DNA of 64,000 nt from NCBI RefSeq assembly GCF_008329435.1, contig NZ_NPKN01000003.1:1-64000 (forward strand), given 5' to 3'. The notes under the pieces were generated by a model. It was not told the DNA's origin. It made no database searches and saw only the letters and a list, made by a program, of their open reading frames with translations. Of the stretch, positions 17,616 through 25,868 are shown in pieces (position 1 is the stretch's first letter; each line of letters starts with the position of its first letter). Made by a program: the position numbers and the translations under genes. This DNA is from Rhodanobacter sp. T12-5. Lineage in GTDB: Bacteria; Pseudomonadota; Gammaproteobacteria; Xanthomonadales; Rhodanobacteraceae.

Positions 17616-18904
17616 AATGGTTGCGTCGGCTGTCGCTGCTGATCGTGGTGCTGATCGTGCTGGTGCTGGGCTGGGTGCTGTTCGGTCGCAGCGGCCGTGA
17701 ACCCACCCCTCCCGGCACGAGCAAGGTCACCGCCACCACCCTGCACGATCCGGCACTGATCGCCAAGGGTGAATACCTGGCGACGGTCGGCGACTGCGCC
17801 GGCTGCCACACCGCGCAAGGTGGCGCGCGTTACGCCGGCGGTCGTTCGCTGGCTACGCCATTCGGCGACATTCCCGTACCCAACATCACGCCCGATCGCG
17901 AAACCGGCCTGGGCGACTGGAGCTTCGAGAACTTCTGGCAGGCGCTGCATGCCGGCAAGGGCCGTCACGGCGAGTTGCTGTATCCGGCGTTCTCGTACAC
18001 CTCGTATACCAAGGTCGACCACGACGATGCGCTGGCGATTTTCGCCTTCCTGCAATCGTTGCCGCCGGTGCACCAGCCGGCCAAGCCCACCTTGTTGAAA
18101 TTTCCTTACAGCGTGCGCAAGAGCCTGGTGGCATGGCGCGCGCTGTATTTCACGGAAGGCGAATTCCAGCCGGACCCGGCACAGTCGCCGCAATGGAATC
18201 GCGGTGCCTACCTGGTACAGGGGCTGGGCCATTGCAATGAGTGTCACGCTGCACGCGATTCGCTCGGCGGAACCCCGCCGGATGTGCACCTGACCGGTGG
18301 TCAGATCCCGATGCAGAACTGGTACGCGCCGGACCTGAGTACCCGCCAGAACGGCGGTCTGCAGGGCTGGCGCGAACAGGACATCGTCGATCTTCTGAAA
18401 ACCGGTCAGTCGGCCAGGGGTGTGGCGTTCGGCCCGATGGCCGGGGTGGTGGCCAACAGCACCCAGCACATGACCGATGACGACCTGCGGGCGATCGCGA
18501 CCTACCTGGGCTCGCTGCCGCCGCGCGCATTGCCGGTGGCAGAAACCCAGCTGTTCAATGCCGACGCGATCGTCCGCGGCGGCGGGAAGATCTACGCGCA
18601 GCATTGCGAGCAATGCCATGGCAAGGACGGCAACGGCGTCGCCGGCGTGTATCCACCGCTCAACGGCAACAGCTCGGTGACCGAACCGACCGGCATCAAT
18701 GCGACCCGGATGATCCTGCTGGGCGGATTTGCCCCGCTTACCGCCAGCCATCCGCGCCCGTACTCGATGCCGCCGTTCGCGCAGCAGCTGAGCGACGTCG
18801 AGGTGTCGGCCGTGGCCAGCTACATCCGGCGGTCGTGGGCGAACCAGGCTTCCGTCGTGCGCCCGGACGACGTCAGCAAGTACAGGCATACGCCGATCGA
18901 TTGA
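17612..18904 (+). CDS. Membrane-anchored triheme cytochrome c
   Basis: The 430-residue product begins with a basic n-region and one long hydrophobic helix (residues 8-24) without an obvious cleavage site, so it is likely membrane-anchored in the periplasm. Three heme sites are CAGCH (62-66), CNECH (208-212) and CEQCH (332-336). The three-domain layout resembles the cytochrome subunit of membrane alcohol, gluconate and sorbitol dehydrogenases. Those act with a PQQ or FAD subunit that is not encoded nearby. It overlaps the upstream diheme gene by 4 bases. It may pass electrons from the quinone pool to the diheme partner (inference). Confidence 0.88.
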   Translation: MKWLRRLSLLIVVLIVLVLGWVLFGRSGREPTPPGTSKVTATTLHDPALIAKGEYLATVGDCAGCHTAQGGARYAGGRSLATPFGDIPVPNITPDRETGLGDWSFENFWQALHAGKGRHGELLYPAFSYTSYTKVDHDDALAIFAFLQSLPPVHQPAKPTLLKFPYSVRKSLVAWRALYFTEGEFQPDPAQSPQWNRGAYLVQGLGHCNECHAARDSLGGTPPDVHLTGGQIPMQNWYAPDLSTRQNGGLQGWREQDIVDLLKTGQSARGVAFGPMAGVVANSTQHMTDDDLRAIATYLGSLPPRALPVAETQLFNADAIVRGGGKIYAQHCEQCHGKDGNGVAGVYPPLNGNSSVTEPTGINATRMILLGGFAPLTASHPRPYSMPPFAQQLSDVEVSAVASYIRRSWANQASVVRPDDVSKYRHTPID

Positions 18905-18905
18905 T

Positions 18906-18926
18906 CGGGATTCGGGATTCGGGATT
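18906..18926. repeat. Three tandem copies of CGGGATT
   Basis: CGGGATT occurs three times without interruption immediately after the triheme cytochrome stop, in the 51-base gap before the convergent glycosylase gene. Short GGGATTC-type runs like this resemble intergenic tandem repeats seen in xanthomonad genomes (from memory, not searched). Confidence 0.7.
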
Positions 18927-18955
18927 CGCGGCGGTGTCGCCCGCCGGTGCGGTAC

Positions 18956-19477
18956 CTACCTGTCGCGGGTAGCGATGCGATACAGCTCGGCCAGTGCCAG
19001 CCACGGCGCGAGGTTCCAGTGCCCGCGGGCCTGCCCCGATGGCGACGGCAGCACGAACAGCTGCGTGTCGCCAATGGCGCTGTCCTGCAGGCCGTAATTC
19101 ACCGGGTGGCCGATCGCGATGCGCGCTGCGTTCTTGCTGGTAAAGGCGAGCAGGCGCGGACCATGCCGTTCGATCCTCGCGATCAGGGCGGCTGCGTCGA
19201 AGGCTTGGCGCGGCAGCTCGCGGTCGTTGCCGCTGTGATGCTTGGCCAGGTCGGTGAGGCCGATCCCGTAGCTGGGCAGTTGCGGAAATTCCGCCGGCGT
19301 CAGCTGGCGCGGAGTCAGGCCGGCCTCGAACAGCGCACGCCAGAACAGGTTGCCGGGATGGGCGTAGTAGGCGCGCTCGGCGGCCGAACGCTTGCCCGCG
19401 GCGGTGCCGCAGAACACCAGGGCGAGGCCGGGTTGCAGCACGTCGGGCAGGATGTGGGCCTCAGTGTGAGGCGGCAT
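18956..19477 (-). CDS. mug: Mismatch-specific DNA glycosylase, Mug/TDG family
   Basis: Excises uracil or damaged pyrimidines from G-mismatches in DNA for base excision repair. The 173-residue product fits the family length. Motif I is FCGTAAGKRSAA (residues 22-33) where E. coli Mug has GINPG. The HPGNLFWRALFEAGLTPRQL region and the late VLPSPSGQAR loop (E. coli NPSGLSR) are typical. The changed motif I may alter substrate choice. It starts inside the last 17 bases of the upstream DUF71 gene (stop at 19461), so the two are cotranscribed and translationally coupled. It converges with the cytochrome operon. Confidence 0.85.
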   Translation of the reverse strand: MPPHTEAHILPDVLQPGLALVFCGTAAGKRSAAERAYYAHPGNLFWRALFEAGLTPRQLTPAEFPQLPSYGIGLTDLAKHHSGNDRELPRQAFDAAALIARIERHGPRLLAFTSKNAARIAIGHPVNYGLQDSAIGDTQLFVLPSPSGQARGHWNLAPWLALAELYRIATRDR

Positions 19478-20153
19478 GGTCGTCCAGCAGGAAATCGGTG
19501 AACTGGAAACGTCCTTCGCGCAAGACCGATTCGCCGCGCCGCAGTTTCAACGGCTGGCGGAACAACGGGCCGGCATGGCTCAGGGTGTGGAACTCGCCGC
19601 GTTCGCCGCAGGGGTCGACGCCCGCCGGCAGCGCGTCGAGCAGGGCGGCGTCATAGTCGCGGCCGCAATAGTCGGCGTCGAGTTGCTGGGTGTCGACGCA
19701 GCAAAGCACGGCGCGATGGCCTTCGCTGACAAAGCGGCGTGAAAGTGCCGCGGTGTCCTCGCCCCACAGCGGGAACACCGCGCGCCAGTTTTCGCGGCCA
19801 AGCTGGCGCACGCGGTAATCGCGCACGTCCTCCAGGAACAGGTCGCCGAACGCGCAGTGGCGAATCCCCGGCCAACGCATCCGTGCCTCGACCAGCGCCT
19901 GCGCGTGGGCCGCCTCATAGGCCTCGTTGCTGCCGGGCCAGTCCAGCATCACCTCGACCAGCGGCAGCTCCAGCGCGGCGGCCTGCGCCAGCAGCACGTC
20001 GCGCGGCGTGCCGTGCATGGCTACGCGCTGGTAGTTGCGGTTGACCGTGGTGAGCAGGCCGACGACCTGCCATTGCGGGTCGGCGAGCAGGCGCTGCAGT
20101 GCCAGCAGGCAATCCTTGCCGCCGCTCCAGGCCAGCAAAATCGGGTTGGTCAT
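19461..20153 (-). CDS. ATP-binding protein of the diphthine-ammonia ligase (DUF71) family
   Basis: The 230-residue product starts MTNPILLAWSGGKDCLLAL. The SGGKD motif (residues 10-14) is the PP-loop of N-type ATP pyrophosphatases. The family includes eukaryotic diphthamide synthetase, but bacteria have no diphthamide. The bacterial role is therefore not known from sequence; amidation or thiolation of another substrate is possible. The middle HCAFGDLFLEDVRDYR is a conserved family block. First gene of a two-gene unit with the Mug-like glycosylase, overlapping it by 17 bases. Confidence 0.85.
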   Translation of the reverse strand: MTNPILLAWSGGKDCLLALQRLLADPQWQVVGLLTTVNRNYQRVAMHGTPRDVLLAQAAALELPLVEVMLDWPGSNEAYEAAHAQALVEARMRWPGIRHCAFGDLFLEDVRDYRVRQLGRENWRAVFPLWGEDTAALSRRFVSEGHRAVLCCVDTQQLDADYCGRDYDAALLDALPAGVDPCGERGEFHTLSHAGPLFRQPLKLRRGESVLREGRFQFTDFLLDDHAASH

Positions 20154-20328
20154 TCAGGTACCTGTGGTGTCATTCGATCCGTTCACGATAACGCGGCCGC
20201 TGGCCGTGGCCCGCAGCTTGCCGGTTTGGGCGTCGCCAGTCACCTGTGGCGGCCGGTGAAATCCATGTGCGCCGCCCGGCGACCTTCGCGCCGACGCAGC
20301 CAGGGATGTGATCCCGCGAAATGCTTCA

Positions 20329-20358
20329 TCGACAGGTCGCGCCTGCAGCCGCTATAAA
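20329..20358 (+). promoter_or_regulatory. Promoter of rng
   Basis: TCGACA (20329-20334, 5 of 6) and TATAAA (20353-20358, 5 of 6) with an 18-base spacer. The expected start is near 20365, downstream of ATG 20360, which supports the GTG at 20384 as the rng start. The rest of the 20154-20328 gap shows nothing specific. Confidence 0.6.
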
Positions 20359-20383
20359 GATGGTTAATTTCGGGGGGCAGGCA

Positions 20384-21883
20384 GTGAGCGAAGAAATCCT
20401 GATCAACGTAACCCCGCGCGAGACGCGGGTGGGCGTGGTCGAGAACGGCATGTTGCAAGAGGTGCATGTCGAGCGGGCCTCCCGGCGTGGCTATGTGGGC
20501 AACGTCTACAAGGGCCGGGTGCAGCGCGTGATGCCCGGCATGCAGGCAGTGTTCGTGGAGATCGGGCTGGAGCGCGCGGCTTTCCTGCATGCCTCGGACA
20601 TCGTGCGGCCACCATCGGCGGAGGCCGCCGAATCGAATGGCAACGGCCACGGCAACGGGCATGTTCCCTCGATCAGCGAACTGGTCCACGAAGGCCAGGA
20701 AATCGTGGTGCAGGTGGTCAAGGACCCGATCAGCACCAAGGGTGCGCGGCTGTCGGCGCACCTGTCGATTCCCTCGCGCTACCTGGTGCTGTTGCCGTAC
20801 GCGCGCACCCTGGGCATTTCCGCGCGGATCGAGGACGAGGTCGAGCGCCAGCGGCTGAAAGACGTGCTGACCCCGCTGATCGGCGATGACGTACCTGGCA
20901 GCAGCCGGCTCGGCTACATCGTGCGCACCAACGCCGAAGGCCAGAGCGCCGAGGCGCTGGCGTTCGACGTCGCCTATCTGACCAAGGTGTGGCGCGTGGT
21001 GCAGGAAAACATCGCCAAATCGAAAGTGGGCGAGCGCGTCTACGAGGAATTGTCGCTGCCGTTGCGCAGCCTGCGCGACATGCTCAACGACGACATCGAG
21101 AAGGTGCGGGTGGATTCACGCGAGACTTTCGAGCAAGTCACGAAATTCGTGCACAAGTTCATGCCGCAGCTGGACGATCGCATCGAGCACTACGATGGCG
21201 AGCGGCCGATCTTCGATCTGTACGGGGTCGAGGACGAGATGCAGCGCGCGCTCAGGAAAGAGGTGCCGCTGAAATCCGGTGGCTACCTGATCGTCGACCA
21301 GACCGAGGCAATGACCACGATCGACGTCAACACCGGCGCCTACCTCGGCACCCGCAACCTGGAGGAAACGGTCTACCGCACCAACCTGGAGGCGGCCCAG
21401 GCGGCGGCGCGCCAGCTGCGCCTGCGCAACCTCGGCGGCATCATCATCATCGACTTCATCGACATGAACGATGAGGAGCACAAGCGCCAGGTCTTGCGCA
21501 TGCTGAACAAGGGCCTGGCGCGCGATCACGCCAAGACCACGGTGTACCCGTTGTCGGCGCTGGGGCTGGTCGAGATGACCCGCAAGCGCACCACCGAAAG
21601 CCTCGCGCGCCAGTTGTGCGAACCGTGCGCGACCTGCAACGGTCGTGGCGTGCTGAAGACCGCGGAAACGGTGACCTACGAGATCTTCCGCGAGATCACC
21701 CGCGCGGTACGCCAGTTCAACGCCGAGAAGTTGCTGGTGATGGCGAACCCGCTGGTGGTCAACCGCATCCTGGAAGAGGAATCCGGTGCGGTCGCCGAAC
21801 TGGAAGAGTTCATCTCCAAAAGCATACGCTTCCAAGCTGAAGAGCATTATTCGCAGGAACAGTTCGATGTCGTCTTGCTGTAA
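20384..21883 (+). CDS. rng: Ribonuclease G
   Basis: RNase G is an endoribonuclease of the RNase E/G family that matures the 16S rRNA 5' end and decays some mRNAs. From GTG 20384, preceded by a GGGGGG run (20372-20377), the product is 499 residues (E. coli 489), starting MSEEILINVTPRETRVG. The S1 RNA-binding domain follows (GNVYKGRVQRVMPGMQAVF). The catalytic site has TIDVNTGAYLG and IIIDFIDMND with the metal-binding aspartates. CEPCATCNG matches the position of the zinc-link cysteines. It lacks the long C-terminal scaffold of RNase E. Confidence 0.96.
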   Translation: MSEEILINVTPRETRVGVVENGMLQEVHVERASRRGYVGNVYKGRVQRVMPGMQAVFVEIGLERAAFLHASDIVRPPSAEAAESNGNGHGNGHVPSISELVHEGQEIVVQVVKDPISTKGARLSAHLSIPSRYLVLLPYARTLGISARIEDEVERQRLKDVLTPLIGDDVPGSSRLGYIVRTNAEGQSAEALAFDVAYLTKVWRVVQENIAKSKVGERVYEELSLPLRSLRDMLNDDIEKVRVDSRETFEQVTKFVHKFMPQLDDRIEHYDGERPIFDLYGVEDEMQRALRKEVPLKSGGYLIVDQTEAMTTIDVNTGAYLGTRNLEETVYRTNLEAAQAAARQLRLRNLGGIIIIDFIDMNDEEHKRQVLRMLNKGLARDHAKTTVYPLSALGLVEMTRKRTTESLARQLCEPCATCNGRGVLKTAETVTYEIFREITRAVRQFNAEKLLVMANPLVVNRILEEESGAVAELEEFISKSIRFQAEEHYSQEQFDVVLL

Positions 21884-21904
21884 GCCCGGCCTGGATCGCC
21901 GCGC

Positions 21905-24900
21905 GTGAACATGGTGTGGCAGCGCAGGTTGCATCGTTGCGCCCGCGCATCGGGCTGGACGGCCGGCGTACTGGTGATCCTGCTCGCCGTGATGGCGGCA
22001 CTGGCCCAGTTGCTGCTGCCGTTGCTGGCGCGCCATCCGGCCTGGATCGCCGCGCAGCTCAGCCAGCGTTTGCAGCGACCGGTCAGCTTCGACTCGATGG
22101 AGGGGCGCTGGACCACCTCCGGGCCGTTGTTCGTGATGCACGGGGTGGCCATCGGCGCGGCGGCCGGGGAAAGCGGCACCGTGCTGCAGTTGCCCGAGTC
22201 CGAGCTGAAGCTCGACTTCGGCGGCTGGCTGCTGCCGTCGCGGCACCTGCTCAACCTGCACGTGCGCGGCCTGCAGCTGGATCTGCTGCACGACGCCGGT
22301 GGCTGGCACGTCAACGGCATCGGCACGGCCGGCGGCAACGCGCGGCAACCGTTGTCGCTGGGCCGGCTGTCGGCCGATCTGTGGCTGGAAGACCTGCGTG
22401 TGGTGGTTACCGACGCCACCTTGGGCAAGCGTTACGCGCTGCTGTCCAGACAGTTGCGGCTGAGCCACCAGAGTGGCCGGATCCGTTTCGGCGGCATGCT
22501 GCAGCGCGAAGGCGCAAGCGCTGCCGTGCGCATGGCCGGCCGCTTCCGCGATGACGGCAGCGCGGGCCAGGTATGGGTCAGCGTCGATGGCGCCGAACTG
22601 AAGCCGCTGCTCGACGGCATCGATATGGGCGGCTATACGGTCGGCAACGGCAGTGGCCAGCTGAGCGCCTGGCTGGACTGGCGCAAAGGTCGGCTGACCC
22701 GCAGCCTGGTCCATGTCGACCTGGACACGCTTTCGGTGAGCGCACCCGCTGGCGGTACAGCTACGGTGGCGGCGCTGCACGGGCTGGCCGGGGTGCGGCA
22801 GATTCCCGACGGCTACGACGTGCGCTGGGCCGGCGACGATGGCAGCGCACTGGCGCTGAGCCTGCATCGCCCGGGCACACCCCGGGCAAGCGTGGGCGTC
22901 GCTGCACGCGAGTTGCAACTGGCACCGCTGCTGCCATGGCTGGCGCTGAAGCCGGATCTGTCGCCAGCGCTGGCGCAATGGCTGGGCAGCGGACATCCGC
23001 GCGGCGACCTGAGCCGGGTCGCGCTGCGGTGGAGCCGTGCCGAAGGCCTCCAGTCCGTCGATGTGGCTTTCGATGGTCTGGCAATCGACCCGATCGGCAA
23101 GCTGCCCGGCGTGAACAGCCTGCATGGCGAGTTGCGCGGCGATGCCGAAGCGCTGTCGCTGGAGCTGCCGGCGCAAGCCGCCACGCTGCAATTCCCGCGC
23201 GCGTTCCGGCAGCCGTTCGTGCTGTCGAAACTGGCCGGCATGCTGGCGTTCTGGCCGCAAGACGGCGACTGGCACATCGGCGTGGACACGCTGGACTTTG
23301 CCGGTGCCGGCTATGCCGGCCAGACCCGCGGTGAGGTGGTACTGCCCGCCCAGGGCGGACATCCGTTCGTGGACATGTACGCCTCGCTCGACCATGCCGA
23401 CGTGGTCGCCGCCAAGCTGTTCTGGCCGATCGGTTCGATGTCGCCGGCCACCATCGCCTGGCTGGACCGCAGTTTGGTGGCCGGCCAGCTCGACCAGGCG
23501 CAAGTGCTGGTGCGTGGCGACCTCGGCGACTGGCCGTTCCGGCACAACGAAGGCCGCTTCGAGGCGCGCGCGGCGATCAGCGGCCTCACCCTGGACTACG
23601 GCAAGGACTGGCCGCAAGCCACGGGGATCGACGCGGTGGCCAGCTTCGTCGACAACGGCATGCTGGTCGAGGCCAGCGGTGGCCAGTCGCTGGGCGTGAA
23701 GGTGGACAAGGCGGTGGCGCTGATCCCGGATTTCCACGACAGCCTGCTCGACATCAACGTGCAAGGCGCCGGCAGTGGCGCGAGCCTGCTGGAGTTTGCG
23801 CGCAACAGCCCGGTCGCCAGCCACGTGGCCGACACACTGGCCAAGCTGAAGCTTGGCGGCAACGGCACGTTCGAGTTCCATCTGGCGCTGCCGCTGAAGG
23901 ACGCCCGCGACGCGCAGCTGAGTGGCAGCGCCACGCTGAAAGACGCCGACCTCAGCGCGCCGGCCTGGAACCTCCAGCTCGACAAGCTCAACGGCCCGCT
24001 GCAGTTCGACCTGCACGGCCTGCGGGCGGGCCCGCTCGATGCGGGCTTCCGCGGCCAGCCGTCGAAGCTGCAACTGGCGATCGCCGGCGCCACCGGCGAC
24101 CCGGCCATGATCCTCTCGGCCAAATTGCAGGGCAGCTACCGCATGGCCGAACTGACGCAGGGCTACCCGTCGCTGGACTGGATCGGCAAGCTCGCCGACG
24201 GGCGCAGCGCGTTCGACATCGGCTTCACCATCGCGCACGTGGCCGGCAGCGATGCGCTGGCGCAGACCCTCAGCGTCGATTCGTCGCTGGAAGGCATCGC
24301 ACTGGACTTGCCGGCACCGCTGCACAAGCCGGCGCCAACCAGCCTGCCGCTGCACCTGACGATGAGCCTGCCGGTCGGCGGCAGCGATCTGCAGCTCGGG
24401 CTGGGCGACGTCATGCGCGGCCACCTGCGCCTGTCCGACGGGCCGCAGCATCCGCTGGCCGGTACGCTGGCGTTCGGCAATCAGATGCCCGAGGCATTGC
24501 CGCCGCGCGACCTGCGCATCCGCGGCCACGCCAGCCAGCTCGACGTCACCGGCTGGGTGCAGCGTACGGTGGCCGCCGGTGGCGGCAACGGCCCGGGACT
24601 GGAAAGCCTCGACGCCAGCACCGATCAGGCCGAATGGTTCGGCCGCCCGCTCGGCGCGCTCAAGCTGCGCGCTGCGCCACAGACGGACGTGCTCAGCGTG
24701 GACGTGGATGGCGCCGCCATGGCCGGCAACTTCAGCGTGCCGACCAGCGAGCTGAACAAGCGCGGCGTCACCGCGCGGTTGCAGCGGCTGTACTGGCCGA
24801 AAGCCCCCGCGGCGCCAGCCGGCGATCATCCCGCCAAGCCGTCCGTCGGCGCCGCGGCCGCGGCTGCCGTGCCGCTGCACGATCCGGCCAACACCGGCAT

Positions 24901-25855
24901 CAATCCGGCAGCGTTGCCGCCGTTCCACCTGTGGGTGGGCGACCTGCGCCTGGGTGACGCGAAACTTGGCGAAGCCCGCCTGGAAACCTGGCCGACCGCC
25001 GATGGCCTGCACATCGAGCAGTTGCGTGCACTGTCCAGCCGTGTGCAGATCAACGCCAGCGGCGACTGGAACGGCAGCGCCAGCAACAGCCGCACGCACA
25101 TGAAGATCAGCTTCGCCGCCGAGGATCTGGGCACGATGCTGGGCGCATTCGGTTTCGACGGACTGGTCAATGGCGGCAAGACGCGCGACCAGCTCGACGC
25201 CAGCTGGCCCGGCGCGCCCAGCGACCTGTCGCTGGCCACCATGGACGGCACCTTGGGCATTCACGTCAGCGACGGCCGTATCCCCGAAGCGACCTCGCCC
25301 GGCATGGGTCGCCTGCTTGGCCTGGTCTCGCTGGCCGAGTTGCCGCGCCGACTCACCCTCGACTTCGGCGACGTGTTCGGCAAGGGCCTGGCGTTCGATT
25401 CGATCGCCGGCGACTTTCACCTCGCCGACGGCAACGCCACCACCGACAACCTGGTGATCGCCGGCCCGGCGGCAAACATCGGCATCAGCGGCCGCACCGG
25501 CCTGCGCGCGCGCGACTACGACCAGCAGATGGTGGTGGTGCCGCATGTCGGCAACAGCCTGCCGCTGGTCGGCGCGGTGGTCGGCGGCCCGATCGGCGCG
25601 GCGGCCGGCTTTGCCGTGCAGGGCCTGCTCGGCAAGGGATTGAACCAGGCCGCCAGCGCGCGCTACCGGATCACCGGCAGCTGGGACGATCCGGTGATCA
25701 CCCTGGTCGAAAAGCGCGGCAGCGCCCTGGCGCCGGCGACGCCATTGCTCAACCCTGCGTCCGCGTCGTCGTCTGCCAACCTGCCGGCCCTGTCCATGCC
25801 GGCGACGGCCGGCAGTACCCGGGCGCCGGCCGCGGCCAGTTCGACCCGGCCATGA
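21905..25855 (+). CDS. yhdP: YhdP family AsmA-like phospholipid transport protein
   Basis: YhdP is a very long inner-membrane-anchored periplasmic protein of the AsmA/bridge-like lipid transfer family that moves phospholipids to the outer membrane. The product is about 1316 residues (E. coli about 1266): one N-terminal membrane helix (residues 20-43), then a repetitive beta-rich body. The C-terminal AsmA_2-type region has MGRLLGLVSLAELPRRLTLD and GPIGAAAGFAVQGLLGKGL. It follows rng by 21 bases; the rng-yhdP pairing is conserved in gammaproteobacteria. GTG 21905 is used; ATG 21911 is an alternative. The Ala/Pro-rich tail is low in complexity. Confidence 0.92.
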   Translation: MNMVWQRRLHRCARASGWTAGVLVILLAVMAALAQLLLPLLARHPAWIAAQLSQRLQRPVSFDSMEGRWTTSGPLFVMHGVAIGAAAGESGTVLQLPESELKLDFGGWLLPSRHLLNLHVRGLQLDLLHDAGGWHVNGIGTAGGNARQPLSLGRLSADLWLEDLRVVVTDATLGKRYALLSRQLRLSHQSGRIRFGGMLQREGASAAVRMAGRFRDDGSAGQVWVSVDGAELKPLLDGIDMGGYTVGNGSGQLSAWLDWRKGRLTRSLVHVDLDTLSVSAPAGGTATVAALHGLAGVRQIPDGYDVRWAGDDGSALALSLHRPGTPRASVGVAARELQLAPLLPWLALKPDLSPALAQWLGSGHPRGDLSRVALRWSRAEGLQSVDVAFDGLAIDPIGKLPGVNSLHGELRGDAEALSLELPAQAATLQFPRAFRQPFVLSKLAGMLAFWPQDGDWHIGVDTLDFAGAGYAGQTRGEVVLPAQGGHPFVDMYASLDHADVVAAKLFWPIGSMSPATIAWLDRSLVAGQLDQAQVLVRGDLGDWPFRHNEGRFEARAAISGLTLDYGKDWPQATGIDAVASFVDNGMLVEASGGQSLGVKVDKAVALIPDFHDSLLDINVQGAGSGASLLEFARNSPVASHVADTLAKLKLGGNGTFEFHLALPLKDARDAQLSGSATLKDADLSAPAWNLQLDKLNGPLQFDLHGLRAGPLDAGFRGQPSKLQLAIAGATGDPAMILSAKLQGSYRMAELTQGYPSLDWIGKLADGRSAFDIGFTIAHVAGSDALAQTLSVDSSLEGIALDLPAPLHKPAPTSLPLHLTMSLPVGGSDLQLGLGDVMRGHLRLSDGPQHPLAGTLAFGNQMPEALPPRDLRIRGHASQLDVTGWVQRTVAAGGGNGPGLESLDASTDQAEWFGRPLGALKLRAAPQTDVLSVDVDGAAMAGNFSVPTSELNKRGVTARLQRLYWPKAPAAPAGDHPAKPSVGAAAAAAVPLHDPANTGINPAALPPFHLWVGDLRLGDAKLGEARLETWPTADGLHIEQLRALSSRVQINASGDWNGSASNSRTHMKISFAAEDLGTMLGAFGFDGLVNGGKTRDQLDASWPGAPSDLSLATMDGTLGIHVSDGRIPEATSPGMGRLLGLVSLAELPRRLTLDFGDVFGKGLAFDSIAGDFHLADGNATTDNLVIAGPAANIGISGRTGLRARDYDQQMVVVPHVGNSLPLVGAVVGGPIGAAAGFAVQGLLGKGLNQAASARYRITGSWDDPVITLVEKRGSALAPATPLLNPASASSSANLPALSMPATAGSTRAPAAASSTRP

Positions 25856-25868
25856 CCGGTACCGGTCA
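25853..25868. other. Perfect 16-bp palindrome joining two stop codons
   Basis: TGACCGGTACCGGTCA spans the convergent junction. Its first three bases are the yhdP stop codon and its last three, read on the - strand, are the stop codon of the sterol desaturase gene. The 10-base intergenic space is entirely inside the palindrome, which could fold at the 3' end of both transcripts. Confidence 0.75.

Noticed and set aside
21116-25546. Open frame of 1476 codons on the - strand opposite rng and yhdP
   Set aside because: It lies antisense to two well-supported genes, has the His/Gln/Arg-rich composition typical of GC-rich shadow frames and shows no recognisable domain.
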